From assembly GCA_031761405.1 (NCBI GenBank), contig JASEVX010000013.1:47314143-47378142 (forward strand): 64,000 nucleotides of DNA, written 5' to 3'. Source of the stretch: Serripes groenlandicus (Eukaryota; Mollusca; Bivalvia; Cardiida; Cardiidae). Of this stretch, positions 55,261 through 64,000 are shown one piece after another (position 1 is the first letter of the stretch; the number at the start of each line of letters is the position of its first letter). The notes below the pieces were generated by a model. The model was not told where the DNA came from and did no database searches. It saw nothing but the letters and a program-made list of their open reading frames with translations. The position numbers were made by a program, and so were the translations under genes.

Positions 55261-55734
55261 CATGAAGAAGCTGTATTCATATATAGGGTTACATTGACAA
55301 AATCTGGTATTGTAACAAACCATGAAATAATGATACCCTGTAAAGATAGAGATCAACCCTAGGGGACCCTCTCCTCCCATAACAGTGACGACGAAATGGC
55401 TTATTGCCAAATGCCTTGGAATTGAATATTCATGATTCAGTGCGATTTTTTCTCTGAATGGTATCATAGATCTTGTGTCAATGCGGGTGCAACAGGGGCA
55501 TCAAATATTGATAAATTTAAATGCAAACCCTGTTAAAGAGGCGCCAAAAAGATCACGGGGAGTAAGCCGATCTTTTTAATTTTTATTTTTAGAACATTTA
55601 AAAGTATCACAGATAGAAGAAGTTTCTAGATCATCGGAGTAAATCGCTTACCAGCAGACATCTATAGAAGGGCTGGCCCAGAAGATAGACCAACTATCGT
55701 TCTTTGCGAAGCCTTTTATCTCCAGATAATTAAT
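55261..55734. other. Probable continuation of retrotransposon debris
   Basis: Frames are interrupted and no further domain was recognised. Confidence 0.3.
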
Positions 55735-55912
55735 TCAAGTCATTCCCCCGACTCAAACATCCAGGACATGCTTTTATACTGTCATTATCTGAGGTCAGCC
55801 AAATAAGTCCTCAAGACACCATGGACACGGCTTCTATCCTGTCTTTTAGAGAGGTCAACCAAGTAGGTCCTCAAGACTTGGCCAATGACACGGCTTCTAG
55901 CCTGTCATGTTT
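55735..55912 (+). repeat. Three diverged tandem copies of a ~60-bp unit
   Basis: 'acatgcttttatactgtcat', 'acacggcttctatcctgtct' and 'acacggcttctagcctgtca' begin similar units. Between them lie 'gaggtcagccaaataagtcc' and 'gaggtcaaccaagtaggtcc'. Confidence 0.6.
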
Positions 55913-56217
55913 TAGGTACGGATGTTATTGACCTGTAAGTCAGTAAGCAGGAAGGGGCTATTCTGCTATCCCCGTATATGACGGAAGTTTCCGTTTTCAT
56001 GAGTCTCAGGAGATCGCCAAGGATAGCCAAGACATCAGGAAATGTTCAGGAGGAAAGCACGAAATACCATAGACTGTTAGATTTTCGGAGCCTAGTTCGT
56101 CATCCAAAAAGGGTAAAGGGTACGGAGAAAGGCTGGTAGCTCAACCAGACCTGAACAATAAAATGCACTTAGTAGAACCAGGGATTCTGTAGCTTTTATA
56201 ATGAGTTTGATAACACG

Positions 56218-56406
56218 CTACGAGAAAATACTACGTGCATTAGAATCCGCTACTCTTTCTACAACAAGCCTCGGATTAGTATTATTCTGAAGGAAGTCAA
56301 GGACGTTTTGGAACGAAAGAAGATACGTGGCTACGCTCTCGGCACTGCAGCGTATCGGCTTGTGAGTCTGGTGTGAAACCAGGTTTATGAAGCTGCATGC
56401 CTTCAA
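56218..56406 (-). pseudogene. Possible DIRS-type tyrosine recombinase remnant
   Basis: On the minus strand a frame reads NVLDFLQNNTNPRLV then RVADSNARSIFS. This resembles the N-terminal core-binding part of DIRS recombinases (N-V-L-D-F-L ... A-R-S-A). No catalytic Arg/His/Tyr region was found. A weak call based on one short motif. Confidence 0.25.
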
Positions 56407-56665
56407 TGAGCATATCGCCGGTATATTTCGTGAGATTCTGCCCGGGACGCAGCCTGGTGTATGCTTCCGCCGTATTTAGGCCCTAGAACAGGCAGCTAGA
56501 TGGCGTCTGAGACGACCAGTCCTCATAAGAAGATCGTTTAACTTGTTTGCGTATGCAGCGGCTGCCTGGCACGGTCCAGGACAGTGCGGTTTTGTCTGTC
56601 TAGAAACAAGCCATGTAGGGGTGTGTTACCACCTGAAACTTGCACCTCCCCTTTTATTTAGCTAA

Positions 56666-57019
56666 GCTAAGTTGATTCATTGGCAGGTAGTGTTGCTTGT
56701 CTTAGCTACACTAAGTGAAGAGGAGCGAGAGTACTGGGGACCCAACTTACCCGAAGTTGTTACAGAAACCCAGGAAATGACAGTTAATCCAGTTGTTCAG
56801 GATCCTGTTCGTCCAGCCACAATTGACTGTCACTTTCATCTGGACCGGAACCTGGATGAAATTCATCTATCTTTCCGTGGTACTCTCAGAGACGTTCTGG
56901 AAGGCATCCAAGTTGAACCAGAGGAAAGGATATCCCTTGTTGGGTACGTGACTGTCTACTGCGACATTTCCTTCCAGCCGTCGTCTTTGTCCAATGCCCG
57001 CCGACATCTACTGGGATGA
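56666..57019 (+). pseudogene. TatD-like metal-dependent hydrolase fragment
   Basis: An open frame of about 115 residues contains ATIDCHFHLDRNL, the H-x-H metal motif that opens TatD-type amidohydrolases, followed by a spacer and VGYVTVYCDISFQPSSL, comparable to the first strand and helix of that fold. It then meets TGA at 57017-57019, long before the remaining metal ligands. Downstream DNA in other frames did not clearly continue the domain. It may be one exon, or more likely a truncated remnant, perhaps carried with the neighbouring retroelement debris. No start codon is convincing: the open frame begins after TAA at 56663-56665. Confidence 0.45.
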
Positions 57020-57162
57020 CTAACAACAGTAACCATCCACATACATCACCGTTTCAGCCATTCGTGTGTTGGCGTTAGCCGTTCACGAAGGTCATGACGG
57101 AATTTTAGTTGCGGAACACACATTACTCCTAGCGTTTCCAGTGTCCAAAAAGGTTCAATTTG
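57020..57162. other. Non-coding, nothing recognised
   Basis: Possible decayed 3' continuation of the TatD-like frame. Confidence 0.3.
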
Positions 57163-57345
57163 AAATGAGCTTTTAGCTCTATACATATGAAGAAAACAGA
57201 ATAGCGTTTAGCCTTACGTTTTCGGTTTATGAGCTTTTATCTTTATAAAGATGATGCAAAAATAATGGTTTTAAGCCTTATCATTAAACTTAATGAGCTT
57301 TTAGCCCTATAAAGACGAAGCAAAAAGAACGGCTTTTAACCTTCA
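57163..57345 (+). repeat. 64-bp tandem repeat, three copies
   Basis: 'gagcttttagc/gagcttttatc' at 57167, 57231 and 57295 (exact 64-bp steps), each followed by 'ctataaagatgaagcaaaaa'-like and 'cttttagcctta'-like segments. Confidence 0.7.
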
Positions 57346-57439
57346 GGAGAGTGAATTCAGATGCAGCTAGACACGAAAACACCACTATAAACAGCCAAGA
57401 TAATCTTTACAACCATAGGATATTCAGGTAAAACACCAT

Positions 57440-57600
57440 GTAGTTCCACCAATTCTCTAGAGATATACTAGGTCACTTCATTAGAGACGAGTCCATTTAT
57501 CCTGATACCAGCCAGTCAGTCGTAATGCTAACCCCGCAATCTTGAGCGACAAGGAGGGGAGCTATTGCTACCATTTTTAGTCTTTGGTATGAGCCTCTGC
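57440..57600 (-). mobile_element. SINE fragment
   Basis: 'accagccagtcagtcgtaat', 'gctaaccccgcaatcttgag' and 'tttggtatgagcc' match the body and head side of 23968-24230. Confidence 0.55.
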
Positions 57601-59424
57601 AGAAATGACAAACGTTGTCTGTTGTTTCCGGGAAAAACATACATGTCTTTATCTTTCCTAAAAACCCGAAATAATCGTTTCATACCTGATCAAGATGTCC
57701 GTATAGCCAATGCCCGGGTGGTTGTGGGATTTTCCGAAGCTTTATGCACATCTGATAATATCCTAGAGCAAATCTGAACAACTTGTAAATCACTAGAACA
57801 AGAAGCCCAGCGCACAAAGCGGAAAATATCGTAGCCATTGTTGAGTACTCGGACGTATCACCTCAACCTGTACACTGTTTCGATGTATGTACGTCACTAG
57901 ACCTATTGCGGTAATATTTAAGGATAACGACCTCTTACGATATCAGCAAGGCGAGCATAATTCACATACATTCCATGTTTACACAACACTGGACATATTT
58001 AAGAAAGAAAACACGTACCATAAAATGAGCAGCCTAACAGAAAATTATTGCTTTATCTGTCGGCAACAAGCGATAAAGGTTTCAGGTTTCAAAAAGTCAA
58101 TCCTTCTGAGTGTAATATGTATCACTTCTCATTTACCGTTGATTTTGAGACTAGAAGTACAGCAATACAAATACATAGTTAGCATACCAATGAAAAAAGT
58201 CCTAAGTACCCTGTTGCAATAAGGTCCAGTTTTGGTACGGGTTTCAGAGATTAAGTACACATTCGAGCAAGGCTACAATGTTGAATTTGTCACGATGCAT
58301 GAGTATGACCCTTGTGATTTATTGTGACACTAAACGTTTGAATATGAAAATGCCTTGTGTCTACCTTTAGTAAAATATGGTATTAAACAGGTACAGGTAT
58401 TTATGAAATATTTATAAACTATCATAAAGAACAATGTATTGCATCCACAATTTACGAATTTTGTACTGCTGATAAAGAATACAAACGTGATGAAATACTT
58501 GCAATGCATGTCATAATATGGTTCATTCGAAGATAGAAGTCAGGCATTATTATATTGACAAGTTATCAAAAAAATTATGGCATTATACGCAGCAATGCGT
58601 AAATTAGGTTTATATTCATGTAACCTTATTCAAAATGATTTCTTTCCACTTGAATATGATAATTTCGTTAAAAGAACGCAACTTTGAACACAGGCATTCG
58701 AGTTTTCATTTGAGATTTATTTTTGAAAAGACACACAATACCTTGTTAAGATACAACGAATAGTCTCTCCATACTGTCCATATTCTATAAAGATGATGAC
58801 CGTAATGATTTCGTATGAGAACATTTGGGGAATCCAACCCAGGACTGAGTTACTACAAATAGCCTCTATATGGTTCAAATAGTATAAAAATAATGACAAG
58901 GTGTGCACCGACACTTCACCCCCTTGATAAATTCTGCCAAAAATACCGCCGAAAAACGCCGAAACAGACCTGGTCAGGGGTAGAGATCGGTTCATAAATG
59001 ATCCGTCATACCAAAATGAGCCAATCGACCAAAATGCCGGCGTATTGAAGCTTAATGTGTGTTCAATTTGGAAATTTGGAAGCCGACTGCCATGCAATGA
59101 CGTCAACATATTTCTTTTTCCGCACAGAAAAGTAAATAAACTGACGATTTAAAGATCGTTTATTAACACTTGTTTGACATATTTCTTTATAATTGCTTAT
59201 GAACAATAGTTCGACCTTCAGTCACATGCATGAAGCAATTTTAAGCAGCCTTGTATTTTTCTGTTCTGTTATTTGTGTATATCAGTTATACATGCAACCG
59301 CCGGGCGAACCTGCCTACTTATGTGTTTTTCCCCCATTGCTATAGGACAAATGTTGCTAGTCACAAAAGTCCATCATCGCAAAGAATGAATGGCCTGGTC
59401 GGAATAATGTGCTTGTCTGAATGG
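57601..59424. other. Non-coding stretch with unassigned open frames
   Basis: Frames of 111 residues (57887-58222, +) and 130 residues (58717-59109, -) are the longest here. Neither shows a recognisable domain, membrane segment pattern or splice context. Left uncalled. Confidence 0.35.
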
Positions 59425-59950
59425 TGTTTTACACAGTTTCCAACAGTATTTGAGTTCTATATCACGAATTGTAAATTGCCCCTAAAACCCATGGTTCAGT
59501 CGTAAGGCTATCACCGCAGCACTTAGCGCTTATCAGTGAAATAACTACTTCCATCTTTAAAGCATTTGGTATGACCATACCATGGATTGAACGCCCTAAT
59601 ACTCACATTATGGATAGAATAGTTTTAATTACATGCAGTGAGGCGTATGTACAATTGAATTCAACTGTCTTATCGTTATTGTCTATGGATAATCTAAGAA
59701 AAAGATCATTTATTACGACAGAGTAACCGTATAGCTGTCTATCTGTACCAAAATACATTCAAGTGGTCAATTACTGATATAAAATGGCAACAGAGATTCA
59801 TTTTTAAACTATAGAAGGTGATTTGCTTGTTTGTAGATATATATGGTATTTTACCCCGCTTTCAACGATATTTCAGTCGTGTTACGGCGTTTGTTGGGTA
59901 ATTTACATGTTGCAGCCTATCTTACTACTAGCGCATCAGTCGTCATGCTA
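59425..59950 (-). mobile_element. Two SINE fragments
   Basis: 59425-59600 carries 'ggtgttttacacagtttcca', 'gcgcttatcagtgaa' and 'ttggtatgaccataccatgg'. 59850-59950 carries 'tattttaccccgctttcaac' and 'gtcgtcatgctatcacc'. Confidence 0.5.
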
Positions 59951-60540
59951 TCACCATATAGATTGGTAATTTCCATTGATATCAAATCATCGAATATATA
60001 GTATCGGTACAAACTAACAAAACAGGAAAACTTCCTCGCGTGAAGCTTTCTGAGATTTAGACGATGCTTTCCATTACTGTTGTGAAAACCATTAACGTGT
60101 CTCCATTTAAAGAGCTTTTGAAACACGAAAACTGAGCAAGTTTAATACAGTCATTATTAAGTTATATACACATGGTGATGTTGCCTAAAACTAACTTTGT
60201 TTAAAACGAAATTACCAAATCATCGGTAAAGTTTGACATAATACTTTTAGACATTTTGAAATAATACCAAAGGTTATTCGTAACGCTAACTTTGATTGGT
60301 TATACGTCCAAAGCTTGTAACCGTTGTCATGTAAAAATGATGTGGCTTAAAAAAACAAACAATTGTATATGGCTTGTGTAGATCTATGTCCATTATAAAA
60401 CAGTGACGGAATTGTTTGTTTGTTTATTCGTAATATTATCCCCGCAAACATGAGCACCAACATGTGAAACAATTTCTAAGTCAAAGCAGATCTATCATGT
60501 CTTAGAACGGTTGACCTACAGCCAAGTATTTATTAGAAAT
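59951..60540. other. Non-coding stretch, nothing recognised
   Basis: No exon-like frame or repeat family identified. Confidence 0.35.
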
Positions 60541-60925
60541 TAAACTGTGCTTGCCTATAAATGAGTGTATGCCTTCACCAGACTTAATTTGATATATGCC
60601 AATGAGTTTGAATTCCTTGTGAATATATATATATATATAGGATGCTTGTCTATAATGGAGTGTATGCCTGAACCGGACTGGATATGAAATGTGACAATGA
60701 GATTAAATTCCTTTTGAATATAAATACATAGGATGATTGCCTATACATGAGTCTATGCCTGCACCAGACTGGATTTTATATGTGACAATGTGTTTAAATT
60801 CCTGGTGAATATGTCTATATAGGACGCTTGCCTATAAATGAGTGTATGCTTTCACCAAAATAGTTTTGGTATGAGACAATCAGTTTAAATTCCTTACGAA
60901 TATGTATACATAGGATTCTGCTGAA
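60541..60925 (+). repeat. ~92-bp tandem repeat, four copies
   Basis: 'tgcctataaatgagtgtatg' and variants occur at about 60552, 60645, 60738 and 60828. Each copy has 'accagactgg', 'gtgacaatgagtttaaattc' and 'cttgtgaatatatat'-like parts and ends 'aggatgctt'. A (TA)n run expands inside the first copy (60625-60640). Confidence 0.8.
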
Positions 60926-62082
60926 ACACCGATTTAATTGCACGCAGAAATTCAGTATTATATAAACATAGTCTAATCCAATCTTTTAAACATTTAACAA
61001 ATCTAAAAAATGCCTAAGTTTTTGTTAATAAATTCAAAAGACAAAGAATCGAACGCCTTTTTAGAATCAAAAAGCATTTACAATCCAGGAATATGGTTAT
61101 CTTCACAATATGTTTTTATTGCATACATTTACCGTGTATTTTTTCCTATAAATATATCATTAATAAAGCCCGTTTATTCGTTTGATAGTGAATGACTTAA
61201 AACAATTTTGAGTCTATTAGCTATACCTCCAGAAGCCAATTTATATAAAACATTTAATAAAGTGAAATGCCTCCAATTTTAAAGGAATTGTTTCGGCTTG
61301 TTTTCTTTCTGAATACATGTTATAGCTCACAGTTAAGTGTTTTTGGAAAAGGAATTGGATATGAACGCATAATTAAGTGCCCTTACATGACATATTTTAT
61401 TCCAAAATACTTTATAAAAATTGACACATTTTTCAATATAATAAGACAGAAACTTCAAAATATTTCTGACTAAACCTGCTGTCAAATTTTCCCTTGAATC
61501 TTCATGTCTTTAATGTGTATACTTGTGAGCGCTCAGGTGAGCGATAAGGCGTTTTCGAATAGATATATATCATAATATTTACTATCTTTGATATGATCTT
61601 TTAATATCTTAACAATAAATACATAACTATAAGCTACAATTGTTATTTCCTCTCACATTTTTCATTCTTCTCCAACCTTCCTGCAGTCCCAAGCCGTCAT
61701 CACTTTCAGTGCTTTCATTTCTACCATGGTTCCGGTGTGTCAATTGACCACTTGCTGTGGTGCGTTTAATTATGTAAACATATCATTGTAGTGATTCAAA
61801 CCAGTGATAACATTGTATGTTTATACTAGTTATTATGACACTGACAGGATTATTCTATGAACCGTAAAGTATTTAAGGTTCATAGAAGTATCTAATCAGT
61901 GCCATATAAATTGACATTTAAATGTTATCTGTAACCCTTTTTAAACCAACAACAAAATAAATTGTTAATCAAAAGCAAAGAAAGCATTCTTTCACAACGT
62001 AATATCATTAATAGCATTATAACGGACTACTGTGTTATATTAGAAGAAAGAAAAAACATATATATAAACTATTAAATTTTTA
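60926..62082. other. Non-coding AT-rich stretch
   Basis: The 61- and 68-residue frames at 61010 and 61267 have no recognised domain. 61525-61555 ('gagcgctcaggtgagcgata') resembles an edge of the 145-bp repeat class. 61845-61895 holds an inverted pair (attctatgaaccgtaaagta / tttaaggttcatagaagt). Confidence 0.35.
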
Positions 62083-62514
62083 AGACAGTAACAAATTGCC
62101 CATGATGAAGTTAAGAACAATTGAAAAAGGTATAATAAAAATAAAATGTTCGTAGATTGTTAATAAAACTGATTTCAAAAGGTTTTGTTAGTTGAAAAAA
62201 ATCGAATATATCCAAAACAAATACAATGGGGAGTAAAGATAGAATAGCCTACTTGTGATTTTATCAAGGAAAACAACGTCATGTCAAAACCTAGTTCCCC
62301 CTTAATTTGTATCCCTTTAAGTTATAAACAAGTGCTAGAATTGAAATAGATCTCATTTTGAGTGATATACCGGCTCTTAAACCACGATGTGTCGTTCAGG
62401 TGTGTATAAATAAATCACTCAGGCCATTCGGCTTTCGTGATTAATTACTACACACCTGAACTCCCAATCGTGATATACGAGCCGGTATATCACTCAAAAT
62501 GAGATATATTTCCT
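62083..62514 (+). mobile_element. Hairpin repeat, copy 3
   Basis: Starts 'agacagtaacaaattgccca' after unrelated sequence, which fixes the repeat's left edge. It ends with the hairpin 62344-62511, about 30 bases before the truncated LINE frame. Over 90 percent like copies 1 and 2 by eye. Confidence 0.75.
62344..62511. repeat. 168-nt hairpin, copy 3
   Basis: Same length and fold as the copies at 25716 and 26245, with several extra mismatches (for example 'ggctcttaaaccacgat'). Confidence 0.85.
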
Positions 62515-62541
62515 AAGTAAAACATGAATAGCTTTAAGTAA

Positions 62542-63954
62542 TTTTCCAGTTATATCTACAACTCTTTTAAGTCTATCCTTGCGAATTCAGAATCGTGTAT
62601 ACGAATAAATAATAGACTTACAGACTGGTTCTCCAGTTCAAAGGGTGCCAAACAAGGCGACAGCAGCTCTCCTACTTTGTTCGCAATATTTATTAATGAT
62701 CTTGTTAAAGAAATAAATGACCTTGACATTGGAGTCCAAGTTGGTGAAAGAAAAGTGTCATTACTTTTATATGCAGACGACATAGTTTTTACAGCAACTT
62801 CGGAAAATGATCTTCAAGTAATGTTAGATACTCTTTATGGATGGTGTAAAAAGTGGCGTGTTTTAATTAATACTTCTAAATCAAAATGTGTTCATTTTCG
62901 CCCACAGCGACATCTTAGAACGGAATACAATTTTACAATAGGTCAACACGTGCTAGATACCGTTAAGTGTTATAAATATTTAGGGGTGATTTTTGATGAA
63001 CACTTAGACTATACTACACATTGTGAGGCGATATCGAAGGGCGCCGGGAGAGCTTTGGGAGGAATTATTTCAAAATTCTGCCACATGAAAGACTTTGGTT
63101 TCAAGACATATGAAAAGCTTTATTACAATTGCGTAGTTCCGATTCTTGAATACGGGTCATCTACATGGGGGTTTAAAACTTATAAATGTTTAGATAACAT
63201 ACATAACAGAAGCATGAGATACTATCTTGGGGTACACCGATTTGCACCTGTGACCGCACTCAATGGGGACACTGGGTGGCTGCCGTGTGTGTATAGACAA
63301 TGGTTGTCTATAATACGATTCTGGAATAGACTTATCACGACCGAAGAAAATAGACTTACCAAAACTGTATTTAATATAGATTACAATGTTTGTAAAAATA
63401 ATTGGTGTAGTGAGTTGAAAAGCATCTTGTGCAGAATCGGCTTATCGGATTATTATAACAATAAACTTGTAATTAACATGAATCTAGCTGAATTAAAAAT
63501 CAAACAGTACTATGGGTCGGAGTGGTCAACAAGTGTTCAGCAATCACCAAAGCTGCGAACTTATAAGTTGTTTAAAGATAGTTTTACCACAGAATATTAC
63601 ATTAAACTGAACTTACGTAAAAACGAGCGCTCTCTTTTAGCTCAGCTAAGATGCGGGATTTTGCCTTTGAGAATTGAGACAGGCCGATACATTGGCGAAA
63701 AAATCAATGATCGCTTATGTTTATTTTGTGATAGCTCACAAATAGAGTCGGAAACGCATTTTGTGGTTACATGCGACTTTTATACAACAATAAGATCTGA
63801 CATATTCGGTGAACTATTTGATACAGGGGCATTTGTACAATTATCGCTTAATAATAAATTGGGTTATTTAATGATGAATCATGTGCGAAAATTAGCAAAA
63901 TTTATAGTTAAAGCCTATGTTGTAAGACGGAGAGCATTATATCCGCAGAAGTGA
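62542..63954 (+). CDS. 5'-truncated LINE reverse transcriptase with C-terminal zinc-knuckle-like region
   Basis: An uninterrupted 470-codon frame follows a TAA at 62539-62541 and ends at TGA 63952-63954. It starts mid-domain: YNSFKSILANSESCIRINNR then WFSSSKGAKQGDSSSPTLFA (the GxxQGD..SP motif), FINDL, and YADD with catalytic aspartates at 62776-62781. Then come the thumb (KYLGVIFDEHLDY) and a long C-terminal part with a CLFC...ETHFVVTC Cys/His cluster. There is no endonuclease domain and no start codon, typical of 5' truncation during insertion. The absence of stops or frameshifts points to a young insertion. The clade (CR1/Jockey-like or other) cannot be set by eye. The element at 2-244 shares the C-terminal motif. 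Confidence 0.85.
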   Translation, partial: FSSYIYNSFKSILANSESCIRINNRLTDWFSSSKGAKQGDSSSPTLFAIFINDLVKEINDLDIGVQVGERKVSLLLYADDIVFTATSENDLQVMLDTLYGWCKKWRVLINTSKSKCVHFRPQRHLRTEYNFTIGQHVLDTVKCYKYLGVIFDEHLDYTTHCEAISKGAGRALGGIISKFCHMKDFGFKTYEKLYYNCVVPILEYGSSTWGFKTYKCLDNIHNRSMRYYLGVHRFAPVTALNGDTGWLPCVYRQWLSIIRFWNRLITTEENRLTKTVFNIDYNVCKNNWCSELKSILCRIGLSDYYNNKLVINMNLAELKIKQYYGSEWSTSVQQSPKLRTYKLFKDSFTTEYYIKLNLRKNERSLLAQLRCGILPLRIETGRYIGEKINDRLCLFCDSSQIESETHFVVTCDFYTTIRSDIFGELFDTGAFVQLSLNNKLGYLMMNHVRKLAKFIVKAYVVRRRALYPQK

Positions 63955-64000
63955 TTATTGTTTCTTTTTGATATACAGGCGACTTTTTGAATCGATTATG

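Noticed and set aside
57887..58222. 111-residue plus-strand frame as a gene
   Set aside because: No recognised domain, no signal or membrane pattern, and no splice or repeat context; chance length is possible in this region.
58717..59109. 130-residue minus-strand frame as the missing P450 first exon or a new gene
   Set aside because: No N-terminal anchor followed by a proline-rich hinge, no P450-like text, and no suitable donor recognised.

Overview
This is eukaryotic, AT-rich, repeat-laden DNA with one recognisable split gene, tRNA-derived SINEs, foldback/MITE elements, LINE and Ty3/gypsy remnants and several minisatellites. The mix of repeats (SINE tails reading 'acgccgttttcaacattatttcag', ~145-bp repeats with 'ctaggtcactaggtcaaa', foldback MITEs starting 'gagccgtt') suggests a bivalve mollusc, possibly Dreissena-like. 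That assignment is from memory of repeat style, not from a search. No bacterial-type operon, tRNA or rRNA gene is supported.

Layout. 0-18.9 kb is repeat territory: a LINE 3' end at the left edge, a 91-bp tandem repeat, MITEs, a 2.3-kb 53-bp satellite that flips orientation midway, two ~145-bp-unit arrays in opposite orientation, a 39-bp repeat and a 200-bp assembly gap (15066-15265). 18.94-49.04 kb is a large inverted duplication: left arm about 18941-31244, right arm about 37570-49040, spacer 6.3 kb. 49-60 kb is SINE-dense and holds the upstream exons of the right-arm gene, a decayed Ty3/gypsy pol fragment and a TatD-like ORF fragment. 60-64 kb has a ~92-bp repeat, a third copy of a hairpin element and a 5'-truncated LINE with a long intact reverse transcriptase frame.

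The gene. A CYP4-clan cytochrome P450 lies on the minus strand (39212-53957). Ten exons are confident and an eleventh, of 63 nt, is probable. All splice phases agree, and the exons total 1347 nt (448 residues plus stop), so only a first exon (membrane anchor) was not found. Its CYP4 I-helix signature carries Gly-Gly-Tyr-Asp-Thr-Thr where classical CYP4 enzymes have Glu-Gly-His-Asp-Thr-Thr, so the heme-ester glutamate is absent. The left arm carries a plus-strand copy of only the downstream part. It is a pseudogene: it lacks the 5' exons, has a 7-nt deletion and a lost splice donor in one exon, and has in-frame stops in two others.

Because the two arms descend from one sequence, they act as a natural before/after record. 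Insertions present in one arm and absent in the other reveal a MITE flanked by TTAA with a precise empty site, a hairpin-bearing repeat duplicated only on the left, about 0.8 kb of extra DNA only on the right, loss of a MITE hairpin tip, and copy-number change in an intronic 36-bp minisatellite. The inner breakpoint of the duplication falls inside a foldback MITE. Coordinates of repeat edges are by eye and good to about 5-20 bases; splice sites were placed to the base.
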